NCBI RefSeq assembly: GCF_042686175.1
Contig: NZ_JBHUOR010000008.1
Location: 121,812 to 185,811 of the forward strand
Source: Kurthia populi
GTDB taxonomy: Bacteria > Bacillota > Bacilli > Bacillales_A > Planococcaceae
DNA length: 64,000 bases
Direction of reading: 5' to 3'
The translations under genes were made by a program, and so were the position numbers. A model generated the notes under the pieces. The model saw only the letters and a list, made by a program, of their open reading frames with translations. It made no database searches and was not told the DNA's origin. Of this stretch, positions 26,961-36,138 are shown in pieces (positions within the stretch are counted from its first letter, which is position 1; every line of letters starts with the position of its first letter).

Positions 26961-28040
26961 TTATTCACCAACCTTTCCTAAATCAATACCTGCTTCTTTA
27001 TTCTTTTGAATATACCCTTCGATACGTTTACGCACCGCTTCTGGTACTGGTACATGAGGTGCATCCGGGTGAAGTAACCATGTTTTTGCAAAATGCGAAT
27101 CACTAACTTGGAACATTGGTGGATCTTGTTCGTAATCGATTTGCATCGCAAATTCATTACGTGCTGCAAAAGCATCCCCTACTGGTGGATGGATTAAATC
27201 TGGTGGTGAACCTGGAATCGTACGCAATAATTCATCCGCATTATTATCAAGGTCTGGCATTGAGCCAAGTAAACCCCAAGTGTATGGATGTTTTGGATTA
27301 TAGAAGATTTCGTTCGCTGTACCATATTCAACAATTTGACCCGCATACATAACAGCCACACGATCCGCAATATTTGCTACAACACCAAGGTCATGAGTAA
27401 TGAAAATAATCGCTGTATTACTTGTACGTTGAATTTCTTTCATTAACTCAATGATTTGTGCTTGAATCGTTACATCAAGTGCCGTTGTTGGTTCATCCGC
27501 AATTAGTAATTTTGGTTCCGCTGCAAGCGCAATCGCGATAACAATACGTTGACGCATACCACCCGAAAATTCATGTGGGTATTGTTTAAAACGTTGCTCT
27601 GGGAATGGAATACCGACTTGATCAATTAATTCAATTGCACGTTTTTTCGCTTCTGCTTTTGATGTATTTTTTTTATGTTTTAAAATAACTTCCATGATTT
27701 GCTTACCAATACGCATTGTTGGATTCAACGCTGTCATTGGATCTTGGAAAATCATCGCAATTTCATTACCACGGATTTTCGTCATTTCTTTTTCAGTCAT
27801 TGGTACAAGGTCACGACCATCAAATAAAATCTGGCCTTCTGCATAGATACCAGGTGGCTGAGGAATGAGTTTCATTAACGCATTACTTGTTACAGATTTA
27901 CCTGAACCTGATTCACCTACGATACAAAGAGTTTCACCTTGTTTGACTTCGAAGTTTACGCCACGTACGGCTTGTACGATACCTGCATATGTTTTGAAGT
28001 TGATTTTTAAATTTTTTACTTCTAATAAATTTTCACTCAT
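26961..28040 (-). CDS. oppD: Oligopeptide ABC transporter ATPase OppD (copy 2)
   Basis: 359 aa, the same length as copy 1. Walker A GESGSGKSV, signature FSGGMRQRIVIAIAL, Walker B LLIADEPTTALD, with the same C-terminal peptide-transporter extension. Differences from copy 1 are scattered substitutions such as EVKQGETLC for SLEKGKTLA near residue 35. GGTGAG precedes the ATG; oppC ends 20 bases upstream. Confidence 0.93.
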   Translation of the reverse strand: MSENLLEVKNLKINFKTYAGIVQAVRGVNFEVKQGETLCIVGESGSGKSVTSNALMKLIPQPPGIYAEGQILFDGRDLVPMTEKEMTKIRGNEIAMIFQDPMTALNPTMRIGKQIMEVILKHKKNTSKAEAKKRAIELIDQVGIPFPEQRFKQYPHEFSGGMRQRIVIAIALAAEPKLLIADEPTTALDVTIQAQIIELMKEIQRTSNTAIIFITHDLGVVANIADRVAVMYAGQIVEYGTANEIFYNPKHPYTWGLLGSMPDLDNNADELLRTIPGSPPDLIHPPVGDAFAARNEFAMQIDYEQDPPMFQVSDSHFAKTWLLHPDAPHVPVPEAVRKRIEGYIQKNKEAGIDLGKVGE

Positions 28041-28060
28041 TTTCTCACCTACTTTATTAT

Positions 28061-28996
28061 TTACTTACGAAGTTTTGGATCTAGCGCATCGCGTAAGCCA
28101 TCGCCTACTGCATTAAATGCAAAGATTGTGACAGAGATTAAAATAGCTGGGAAGATTAAACGCCACGGCGCTGTATCTAACGCGTTGTTACCGTCAGATG
28201 CCATCGTACCCCAAGAAGCCATTGGTTGTGGTACACCTAAACCTAAATAACTTAAGAATGATTCTGTGAAAATCGCGCTTGGAATCGTTAATGTCATTGT
28301 TACTAAAATAGCACCTAATGCATTGGGTACTAAGTGTTTCATAATAATATGTGTTGTATTAGCACCTAATGTACGGGCTGCTAATACATATTCTCGACTC
28401 TTAATAGAAAGAACTTCGCCACGAACAATACGAGCCATGTTTACCCAACCTGTGATTGAAAGTGCAATAATCATTGGTAATAAACCTGGTTGTAATACAA
28501 CTAAAAGGATGATTACTACTAATAGGTAAGGTACTGCAGTTAATACATCGGCAATACGCATCATGATATCATCCACACGACCACCTACAAGACCTGCAAT
28601 AGAACCCCATGCAACACCGATAATTAAATCGATAACTGCAGCTGTAATACCAATGAATAGAGAAATACGGGCACCCATCCAAGCACGTACAAAGATGTCA
28701 CGACCAAGGTCATCTGTACCGAACCAATGTGAAGCTGAAGGTGGTGCATTGTAGACACCTAATTGTTCGCGATAGCTATAAGGAGATAACCATGGTACGA
28801 AAATAGCCATTAACGCAACGATGATTAAAATAAAGAACCCAACAATCGCTAGTTTATTATGCATGAAGCGTAAACGCACTTCTTTCCAGAACGATACTGA
28901 TTTTGCGGCTAGCTGATCTGTTTGATCATGCTTACCACCAACAACCGTAAATTTATCTTTTGAAATTTTCGGTAAATTCTCATTTGATTGAGTCAT
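28061..28996 (-). CDS. oppC: Oligopeptide ABC transporter permease OppC (copy 2)
   Basis: 311 aa, with an N-terminus about six residues longer than copy 1 (MTQSNENLPKISKDKFTVVGG). Membrane segments, the WFGTDDLGRDIFVRAWMGARISL region and coupling loop ITGWVNMARIVRGEVLS are kept. The start shares one base with the oppB stop codon. Confidence 0.93.
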   Translation of the reverse strand: MTQSNENLPKISKDKFTVVGGKHDQTDQLAAKSVSFWKEVRLRFMHNKLAIVGFFILIIVALMAIFVPWLSPYSYREQLGVYNAPPSASHWFGTDDLGRDIFVRAWMGARISLFIGITAAVIDLIIGVAWGSIAGLVGGRVDDIMMRIADVLTAVPYLLVVIILLVVLQPGLLPMIIALSITGWVNMARIVRGEVLSIKSREYVLAARTLGANTTHIIMKHLVPNALGAILVTMTLTIPSAIFTESFLSYLGLGVPQPMASWGTMASDGNNALDTAPWRLIFPAILISVTIFAFNAVGDGLRDALDPKLRK

Positions 28997-29925
28997 TATT
29001 TTTTTCCTCCTTTCAGATTAATTCGTGGATCGATTAATCCATAAATAATATCGACGATTAATACTGCTAATAATAAGATAATTGAGTAGAACACTGTCGT
29101 ACCCATGATAACCGTGTAATCACGGTTTGTAATACTTGTTACGAAGTATTTACCTAGACCAGGAATCGCGAAGATTTGTTCGACGATGAAACTACCTGTG
29201 ATAACCCCTGCAAATAGTGGTCCTAAGTAAGTAACTACTGGTAGAAGTGCATTTCGAAGGGTATGTTTGAAGACGGTCGTCCATTTACCGAGCCCTTTTG
29301 CACGCGCCATCTTCACATATTCACTACTGTTTTGTTCAAGCATAGATGAACGCACAAGTTTAGCGATAAAGCCCATATGTGTAACGGCGATTGCAAAGGC
29401 CGGCATAATACTGTAGATGAAGCCGTTCCATCCACTAATTGGAAGGAGCTGCATTTTCAAACCTACGAAGTACTGTAGAAGACCCGCTAATATAAAGGAA
29501 GGGACGGATATTCCTAGCACGGCAATTGTCGTACCGAGATAATCCGGGAATCTATTATGATACAGCGATGTAATAACTCCGACTAAAACGCCGAGTCCGA
29601 CCGCTAAAATCATCGCTTCAACACCTAGTGTTAACGAAATTGGGAAACTTTCCGCAATCATATCGTTTGTTGAGCGACCTTTGTATTTCATTGATTCACC
29701 AAAATCAAATTGTGCTGTAGATACTAAATAGTCCTTATACTGGATGTACCAAGGATTGTTTAAACCATATTCTTCTTGTAGCGCTGCTTCAATTTCTGGC
29801 GGTAAGCTTTTTTCAGAAGCAAACGGGCTACCAGGGGCAATTCTCATTAGGAAGAATGTTAGTGTTACGATGACGAATAATGCGGCAACGATGTACAATA
29901 AACGCTTGAAAATATATTTAATCAT
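28996..29925 (-). CDS. oppB: Oligopeptide ABC transporter permease OppB (copy 2)
   Basis: 309-aa permease beginning MIKYIFKRLLYIVAALFVIV, with the same loops as copy 1 (RIAPGSPFASEK, HMGFIAKLVRSSMLEQNSSEYVKMARAKGLG). AGGAGG lies 8-10 bases upstream. Lies 86 bases after oppA copy 3 without a true terminator between, so it is probably co-transcribed with that oppA. Confidence 0.93.
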   Translation of the reverse strand: MIKYIFKRLLYIVAALFVIVTLTFFLMRIAPGSPFASEKSLPPEIEAALQEEYGLNNPWYIQYKDYLVSTAQFDFGESMKYKGRSTNDMIAESFPISLTLGVEAMILAVGLGVLVGVITSLYHNRFPDYLGTTIAVLGISVPSFILAGLLQYFVGLKMQLLPISGWNGFIYSIMPAFAIAVTHMGFIAKLVRSSMLEQNSSEYVKMARAKGLGKWTTVFKHTLRNALLPVVTYLGPLFAGVITGSFIVEQIFAIPGLGKYFVTSITNRDYTVIMGTTVFYSIILLLAVLIVDIIYGLIDPRINLKGGKK

Positions 29926-29942
29926 TCTTTCAGCCTCCTTAA

Positions 29943-29989
29943 CCTCTTAATAATAGAATAAGAGGACTGCTAGGCTTAGCCTGCAGTCC
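29943..29989 (-). promoter_or_regulatory. Two overlapping hairpins between oppA copy 3 and oppB copy 2
   Basis: Hairpin A pairs GGACTGC (29964-29970) with GCAGTCC (29983-29989), with inner AGGC/GCCT. Hairpin B pairs CCTCTTA (29943-29949) with TAAGAGG (29959-29965). They share two bases, so they cannot both be fully formed. No T run follows hairpin A on the minus strand. Possible mRNA-processing or 3' stabilising structure that keeps oppA expression above oppBCDF. Confidence 0.5.
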
Positions 29990-30011
29990 ATTGGTAAATC
30001 TAGTGTGCGAA

Positions 30012-31640
30012 TTATTTCGCAATTTTTACATCTTTAAGGTTGATGTTACCTAATACATCTGGCTCCATACCTGTGATTCCGTCTTTCACTACGAATAGAG
30101 AAGTGTAATCATAGATTGGTGCAGCTGGATAATCAGCCATAAACACAGCTTCTGCTTTTTGTAAGAATGCTAGACGTTTTTCAACATCTGTTTCTTTTTG
30201 TGCTTTCGCCATTAATGATTGGTATTCTTTGCTTTCCCAACCAGTTTGGTTATTGCCGTTATCAGCTGTTGTGTAAAGATCTAAGAATGAAGTTGAATCA
30301 TTGTAGTCAGCTGTCCAACCCATACGAGCTACTTCGAAGTCACCGCTGTCCACTTTGTCTAAGTAAACTTGCCATTCAGAGTTGTCAATTGTTACATTCA
30401 CACCTAAGTTTTTATGCCAGCCTTCTTGAACATATTGTGCAATTGCAGCATGTGCTTCATCTGTGTTGATTGAAAGTTTGATGTTGATGTCAGAAGCATT
30501 TTTGATGCCAAGTTCTTTCATCCCTTTAGCAAGTGCTTCTTTCGCACCTTTCATGTCGTTATCTTTAAAGAATGTTTGTTGAGAATCCCATCCATTGATT
30601 GACATTGGTACGATACCATTAGCAGGTTTTTGTTCACCTTTAATTACATTGTCAATTAATCCTTGACGGTTGATTGCTAATGTTAAAGCTTTACGAATGT
30701 TTTTGTTTTTCATTACGTCATCTTTTGTATTGAATTTGTATAGGTATACAGATGCAATATCCGAGATTTGTAGTGATTTGTCTTTTTTGTATGTATCAAT
30801 TTTATCAAGAGATACTGATTGGAATGGAGAGCCTAGGAAATCTAAGTCGCCACTTTCAAACATACGACTAGCTGTTGCTGAAGATTCGATCATTGCAATG
30901 TTGATTGTATCAACATCTACACTGTCTTTATCCCAGTAGCTATCTGATTTAGCTAATGTTACTTTGTCGTTGTGTTTCCATTCTTTTAGTGTGTATGGTC
31001 CGTTTGTTACGTAGTCTTCACCAGCATCTGCGTACCATTTATCATTTTTCTCAGCCACTTTTTTATTGATTGGCATATAAGAATAGAATGCTGTTAATTC
31101 TAAGAAATAAGGTGTTGGGTTATTAAGTGTTACTTCTAATGTTTTATCATCAATCGCTTTCACACCAACAGCGTCTGCTTTACCTTTACCTGTGTTGTAA
31201 GCTTCTGCGCCTTTAATAGCGTAGAAAATGTAAGAGTATTGAGACGCATTTTTAGGTTCTAAAGCCCATTTCCAAGCGTACTCGAAATCTCCTGCTGTTA
31301 CTTGGTCACCATTTGACCATTTTGCATCGTCACGTAATGTGAACGTATAAGTAAGTTTATCATCGCTAACTTTTACATCTTCTGCGATTGCGTTTTCAAC
31401 TTCACCTTTTTCATCTACACGAGTTAAACCTTCGAATACCCCGTTTAAGATTGATCCAGATTGTGTATCTGTCGCTAATTGCGGATGTAAGCTAGGTGGT
31501 TCTGAAGCAATTGAAAGATTTAATGTTTTGCCATCAGATTTAGAATCTTCAGACTTTTCATCTCCGCCGCCAAAGCCACATGCACCGAGCACTAATGTAA
31601 GAGCTGCGAGGATTGCTACCCATAAAAAGTTTTTCTTCAT
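30012..31640 (-). CDS. oppA: Peptide ABC transporter substrate-binding lipoprotein OppA (copy 3)
   Basis: 542-aa lipoprotein with signal MKKNFLWVAILAALTLVL and lipobox LGAC. The SBP_bac_5 body carries SIASEPPSLHPQLATDTQSG; histidine replaces the asparagine seen in copies 1 and 2, and the body has an extra residue in RDDAKWSNGD. It heads the transcript oppA3-oppB2-C2-D2-F2. Upstream is a long AT-rich leader with a CodY-like box and a palindrome. Confidence 0.92.
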   Translation of the reverse strand: MKKNFLWVAILAALTLVLGACGFGGGDEKSEDSKSDGKTLNLSIASEPPSLHPQLATDTQSGSILNGVFEGLTRVDEKGEVENAIAEDVKVSDDKLTYTFTLRDDAKWSNGDQVTAGDFEYAWKWALEPKNASQYSYIFYAIKGAEAYNTGKGKADAVGVKAIDDKTLEVTLNNPTPYFLELTAFYSYMPINKKVAEKNDKWYADAGEDYVTNGPYTLKEWKHNDKVTLAKSDSYWDKDSVDVDTINIAMIESSATASRMFESGDLDFLGSPFQSVSLDKIDTYKKDKSLQISDIASVYLYKFNTKDDVMKNKNIRKALTLAINRQGLIDNVIKGEQKPANGIVPMSINGWDSQQTFFKDNDMKGAKEALAKGMKELGIKNASDINIKLSINTDEAHAAIAQYVQEGWHKNLGVNVTIDNSEWQVYLDKVDSGDFEVARMGWTADYNDSTSFLDLYTTADNGNNQTGWESKEYQSLMAKAQKETDVEKRLAFLQKAEAVFMADYPAAPIYDYTSLFVVKDGITGMEPDVLGNINLKDVKIAK

Positions 31641-31673
31641 GTTGTGTTCCCCTCTAATGCCTATAAAGATTTG

Positions 31674-31689
31674 CGTTATATTTATAACG
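31674..31689. promoter_or_regulatory. Palindrome in oppA copy 3 leader
   Basis: CGTTATATTTATAACG, a 7-bp perfect inverted repeat around TT, 34-49 bases before the start codon. Possible operator or small RNA hairpin. Confidence 0.35.
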
Positions 31690-31727
31690 TATTAATACTA
31701 TATCAAACAAATAAATAGAAAGAAAGA

Positions 31728-31742
31728 AGTATTCCGAAAATT
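31728..31742 (-). promoter_or_regulatory. CodY-like box, oppA copy 3
   Basis: AGTATTCCGAAAATT on the plus strand, 12 of 15 matches to the CodY consensus, 88-102 bases before the start codon. Weaker than the boxes of the other two copies. Confidence 0.35.
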
Positions 31743-32147
31743 TTCAAATCAGAAACAATTTATTTAATTTAGAACAGTTTATTTTAATGAAACAATTTTT
31801 AAAGATTATGTATTTTTATAAAATAATTCTCTTTCAAACGGCTTTTTAATGCTATTTTTATTAATTTCACTGCATTTTTATAGTTTTCTGAATAGAATGA
31901 ATATCGTCACAATTCAATAAAATAATTTACCATATTTTTTATAAAGTCACTTTTTTTATGTCTTTTCTATTTTTTATATCTTTTTTTCATCTCTATTACC
32001 TATAAATTTTTTGAATTATTGCTATTATAATAATATTTTTTCTGAATTTTACGATAATTTTGTCGTTATCAGATGTCATTTTTTAGTATTTAAAAATAAA
32101 ATCATTTAATTATTATATAAATATATCTTTCTTATGAATATTCAAAT
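31743..32147. other. Extremely AT-rich intergenic stretch
   Basis: About 400 bases made almost wholly of A and T with long T runs. No open frame with a ribosome site. It probably holds distal promoter elements of oppA copy 3, but none can be called safely in such composition. Confidence 0.6.
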
Positions 32148-32177
32148 AAAAAAGGCTACGTTTGACGTAGCCTTTTT
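32148..32177. terminator. Bidirectional terminator
   Basis: Stem AAGGCTACGT/ACGTAGCCTT with a 3-4 base loop, A6 on the left and T5 on the right; ends the DUF2785 transcript on the minus strand. Confidence 0.8.
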
Positions 32178-32194
32178 GTTTATTTAATATCTTT

Positions 32195-33025
32195 TTATTT
32201 CATGGAAGGTACTAATTTCTCTAAGCAATGTTCAATGCTTTTGAGTAGCGAATTATGCATATTTCTACGATAAATGTACAAATGGAATACATATAAAAAA
32301 TCCGTAACATTTTTATACAAATACAATTGCTCGTCTGAACGTAACTTTTCATTCTGTGAAGTCATAAATTTCGGAACACGTATAAAGAAATCCTCAATCA
32401 CTTTTTCATCCAAATGAATTTTTAATAATTTCATAATCGTTTTTGATAATACCTCTTTTTCATCACCAATATAAAGAACAGATGAACATGCAATTTTATT
32501 AGCTACTACACGAAAAAGATTCGCGCTTTGTTCTTTTGGAAAGCGCTCATCATCCATTAATTTCTCAAGTGCATCCACTGCATAAGCTACAGGCTGCACA
32601 AGTCCTCCTTCTTTACCGTAACTACGTACATCTTCTTCTAATTGAAGGTACAACATCACTGCACGATATATAGCATCATATGTTGCATTGTCTATAAAAG
32701 GTACTTCGTTATGTGCATCAATAAAAAAGCCAAGTGCTTTCATACTGTAAGAACGTTTATATAGCTCGTTACTATTAAGCATTCCTTGATTATAGAATAA
32801 ATAATCGTCACTAATCAGCTCCAATATAACGCGTTCTTTTCTCGATGCATTAATATTTTCGTTCGTTGCAAATCGCTCTAAAAAAGCTAATAATTGTGCT
32901 CGCAGTTGTTGATCGAGTGTTTCAAGTGATGGCAGTACTTGTTGAATCAGCTCGTCATCATTCATACGATGCAATGTAACATCTTGTTCAATTAGTTCTT
33001 GTAGTCTTTCTATTGTAATGGTCAT
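32195..33025 (-). CDS. DUF2785 family protein
   Basis: 276-aa predicted all-helical cytoplasmic protein. The family-like segment LQLEEDVRSYGKEGGLVQPVAYAVDAL lies near residue 130. GGGG lies 8 bases before the ATG. No catalytic motif is visible and the family has no assigned function. It stands alone between terminator-bounded opp genes and hemZ. The family name is from recall of the central segment. Confidence 0.65.
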   Translation of the reverse strand: MTITIERLQELIEQDVTLHRMNDDELIQQVLPSLETLDQQLRAQLLAFLERFATNENINASRKERVILELISDDYLFYNQGMLNSNELYKRSYSMKALGFFIDAHNEVPFIDNATYDAIYRAVMLYLQLEEDVRSYGKEGGLVQPVAYAVDALEKLMDDERFPKEQSANLFRVVANKIACSSVLYIGDEKEVLSKTIMKLLKIHLDEKVIEDFFIRVPKFMTSQNEKLRSDEQLYLYKNVTDFLYVFHLYIYRRNMHNSLLKSIEHCLEKLVPSMK

Positions 33026-33168
33026 TTTCTCAACCCCATTCTATACTCTATTCATCAAGCCTATTGTAGCAAGTTCCAAGTCGCTCGCTCAAAGAATTTT
33101 TCACTTTATATTGTGAAAAAGAAAAAGACAGTCGCAACGACTTTTTCGTTGTTACTATCTTTATTCCC

Positions 33169-34692
33169 TTATTTTTGTACTTTTTTACCATAAAGTTCAT
33201 TTAAAATCTCAATTTTCTTTTCAATGGCCTCTTCATACGTCAAAATGTATGCGGCTGGCTCTTTTGGATTGTGGTGTTGGGTGATGCGCCCTGTTTGTGC
33301 ATCAACGAATTTACTTGAAGCACCGCAGCCCAGTCCAATGATTGTTTGTACTTCTTCCATAATGACAATATTATAGATACTTTCCTCGCCAGGTTTTGAG
33401 TAACCGACGTTTTCTAAATTGCCTAAAATATTTTTTTGACGGTATAAATAGTACGGCGCGTAATCATGCTCATCTGTCCATTCATGTGCACGATGCATCA
33501 TCGCTTCAGCCGTTTTACGGTCCGCGACTTGATATTTATCACGGTTATGCGTCATTTCTGAGGCACGCTTGAACGATAATGTATGCACTGTTAAAGATTC
33601 TGGCATCATTTTTTCAGATTCTGCTAATGAATGTTCAAACTCTTCAAGACCCTCATTCGGTAAGCCGATGATTAAATCCATATTGATATTATTCATGCCT
33701 TCTTCACGTGCAAGCCAGAATTTATCAATTGTTTCTTGTACGCTATGATGACGCCCAATGGCTTTTAATGTTTCATCTGTATACGACTGTGGATTAACAC
33801 TAATACGATCAATGCCCCATTTACGTAATACGGCTAATTTTTCAGATGTAATCGTATCCGGACGTCCTGCCTCTACCGTTACTTCACGAATTGTTTCAGG
33901 ATGTGGGAAATGTTTGTACATTGTTTCATATAAAGCGTCCATTTCATCTGCCTCGATCGAAGTAGGCGTACCCCCGCCCCAGTAAATCGATGTAATCTTC
34001 ATATCATTTTCAGTAAGCCATTGCCCCATACGTTCAAGTTCAATATGCAATCCATCAAGGAATGTATTTACACGACCTTGTTTACGATTACTTTGAATCG
34101 CATAAGCTGGGAACGTACAATACGCACATTTTGTCGGACAGAATGGAATACCAATATAAATACTAACCTCATCGCCAATCGTGTCTAAATCAGGAATTGT
34201 TTTCAATTGTACGGCTACAATACGCTCTAATAAATCGATTTTTTCATGTGACAAACGGAATTCTGTCACCAGTTTTTCGCGAATAGCTTCCTTTGTATAG
34301 CCTTGCTTACGAAACTTATGATAAAGCTTCGTTGGACGAATCCCTGTAAGGATGCCCCATTTTTGATGCATATCCGTTAATTGCTCTAATGCCTCTAACA
34401 ATACATATGACACGGCGCGTTTTAAACGAATATTCTGCTCACGGTCTGTTCCTAGTGTTTCGTATGGTTGGTCAAACGTTGTATAAAACTTCGCACCACT
34501 TGCTTGCTCTTGTAATTCACAGGTAGCATGCACGGTATAATCTTCGTCTACTTGCGATGTGAAATGAACTTTCAAGTCAACTTCTTGCTCTTTTTTCGCT
34601 ACTTTCGAATCCTCAAAAAATAGATTGGCGATATGCGTAATTTGACGTATCCAATCTTGAGGATACGTTTTATTTAATGAAATTAATTTCAT
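33169..34692 (-). CDS. hemZ: Oxygen-independent coproporphyrinogen III dehydrogenase-like HemZ
   Basis: 507-aa radical-SAM protein; B. subtilis HemZ is 501 aa. A 160-residue N-terminal extension precedes YIGIPFCPTKCAYCTFPAY, whose CxxxCxxC binds the iron-sulfur cluster, and then YWGGGTPTSIEADEM and NINMDLIIGLPNE. The C-terminal HemW/HemN-like part has GLGCGASS. Proposed role is anaerobic heme (or coproheme) synthesis; some relatives act as heme carriers, so the reaction is not certain. Divergent from hemAT. Confidence 0.88.
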   Translation of the reverse strand: MKLISLNKTYPQDWIRQITHIANLFFEDSKVAKKEQEVDLKVHFTSQVDEDYTVHATCELQEQASGAKFYTTFDQPYETLGTDREQNIRLKRAVSYVLLEALEQLTDMHQKWGILTGIRPTKLYHKFRKQGYTKEAIREKLVTEFRLSHEKIDLLERIVAVQLKTIPDLDTIGDEVSIYIGIPFCPTKCAYCTFPAYAIQSNRKQGRVNTFLDGLHIELERMGQWLTENDMKITSIYWGGGTPTSIEADEMDALYETMYKHFPHPETIREVTVEAGRPDTITSEKLAVLRKWGIDRISVNPQSYTDETLKAIGRHHSVQETIDKFWLAREEGMNNINMDLIIGLPNEGLEEFEHSLAESEKMMPESLTVHTLSFKRASEMTHNRDKYQVADRKTAEAMMHRAHEWTDEHDYAPYYLYRQKNILGNLENVGYSKPGEESIYNIVIMEEVQTIIGLGCGASSKFVDAQTGRITQHHNPKEPAAYILTYEEAIEKKIEILNELYGKKVQK

Positions 34693-34782
34693 TTGATTGG
34701 TTCAACTTCTTTCGAATTTAGTTTAAATAAAAATTTTTATAGGTATAAGTAAATAAAATTAATAAAAAATGGGGGTTTTATC

Positions 34783-36084
34783 ATGATCTTTAACACATGG
34801 AAGAAAGTATCTTATGAATTATCTATTGAAAATAGTATAGAGTCTGAATTACCTAATGTGTGTATTGAAAATAATTTAAGTAACGATATCTATACACAGC
34901 TCGAAATGATTTCCTTAACCTTACGTGATTTAGCGATTTTGCGTTTGATGCGGCCCATTTTAAAAGAAAATTTAACGTCCCTTGTTGAAAATTTTTATTT
35001 AAATCTTCAAAAGGAGCCATCTTTACAACAAATCATTCAAGATAATAGTACATTTGAACGCCTCAAAAAAACATTATCTCATCATCTCGGAGAATTATTT
35101 GATGGGGTCATTGATGAACAATTTGTAGCAAAAAGACAGTGTATTGCATCTGTTCACGCACGTATTGGTTTGGCGCCTAAATGGTATATGTGTGCATTTC
35201 AAGATTTGTTAAACGGCTTTTTTATTATTGTCGAAAATACAGCTTATAACACAAAAGAACGTTTTGAAATTTTAAAAGCGATTTCAAAAATTTTAAATGT
35301 GGAACAGCAAATCGTTCTAGAATTATATGCATCTGATTATGAACAAGCCTTGATGAAAAAAAATGAAGTGAATTTAGCGATTGTAGAATCCGTACGCTCA
35401 AACTCTTCTGCGCTTAGTACAGTTGCTGCAGAAACAAATGATTCGATTTCATCGATTGTTACGGTATTAAATGACCTAAAAAAAATGTCTGCACATAATC
35501 ATACATTATCCGATGAAGTTGTTCGCTCTGCAACGAAAGAGCAACAACGCTTATTTGCCACTGAAGAAAATAGTACCGAACTTCAGGAAACGATGCAACT
35601 AGTTAAACATGACATCGATGAACTTCATGACTTAAATAATCAAATCAACGATATTGCGAGTCTAATTGCTGATATCGCGAGTGAAACCAATTTACTATCA
35701 TTAAATGCATCCATTGAAGCCGCGCGTGCTGGTGAACATGGCAAAGGCTTTGCTGTTGTAGCTAGTGAAGTACGTACACTAGCTGAAAATACAGCAAAAG
35801 CGGTGAAGACTGTTAATCGTATTGTTTCTAAAAGTTTGATAAAAACGAAAGAAATTGCCGAAACCTCACTAGCGCTAGAAACACTTGTTGTGACATCTAA
35901 TGCAGATATCCATGAAACTGGTCTATCTTTCACAGAAATTTCAACGCGTATGCAAGCGCTACGTCAAAGCAGTGATGCACTCATGCATAATGTCGAATAC
36001 CTTAATACAGCGGTCTCAACTATTCAAGAAAATGCGAATCGTATTCATATGGCATCAGTTGATTTAGTAGCAAAATCCAAATAA
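34783..36084 (+). CDS. hemAT: Globin-coupled aerotaxis transducer HemAT
   Basis: 433-aa soluble chemoreceptor sensing oxygen. An N-terminal sensor globin (about residues 30-190) contains the proximal-histidine region SVHARIGLAPKWYMCAFQ. The C-terminal signalling domain has the CheA/CheW contact hairpin ASETNLLSLNASIEAARAGE and GKGFAVVASEVRTLAENT. No membrane segment, as in B. subtilis HemAT. A GGGGG ribosome site precedes the ATG. Implies a chemotaxis system encoded elsewhere. Divergent position to hemZ ties heme supply to oxygen sensing. Confidence 0.93.
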   Translation: MIFNTWKKVSYELSIENSIESELPNVCIENNLSNDIYTQLEMISLTLRDLAILRLMRPILKENLTSLVENFYLNLQKEPSLQQIIQDNSTFERLKKTLSHHLGELFDGVIDEQFVAKRQCIASVHARIGLAPKWYMCAFQDLLNGFFIIVENTAYNTKERFEILKAISKILNVEQQIVLELYASDYEQALMKKNEVNLAIVESVRSNSSALSTVAAETNDSISSIVTVLNDLKKMSAHNHTLSDEVVRSATKEQQRLFATEENSTELQETMQLVKHDIDELHDLNNQINDIASLIADIASETNLLSLNASIEAARAGEHGKGFAVVASEVRTLAENTAKAVKTVNRIVSKSLIKTKEIAETSLALETLVVTSNADIHETGLSFTEISTRMQALRQSSDALMHNVEYLNTAVSTIQENANRIHMASVDLVAKSK

Positions 36085-36089
36085 ATAGA

Positions 36090-36126
36090 AAAAGAGCACT
36101 TTCGACAATGAAAGTGCTCTTTTTTT
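36090..36126. terminator. Bidirectional terminator after hemAT
   Basis: AGAGCACTTTC/GAAAGTGCTCT stem with GACAAT loop, T7 on the plus strand and A5 upstream. Confidence 0.85.
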
Positions 36127-36138
36127 ATGAAGAAGGTA

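Noticed and set aside
32029..32037. AATAATATT match to the ScoC consensus RATANTATY in the oppA3 leader region
   Set aside because: It lies almost 400 bases upstream in nearly pure A/T DNA, where such 9-mers occur by chance.
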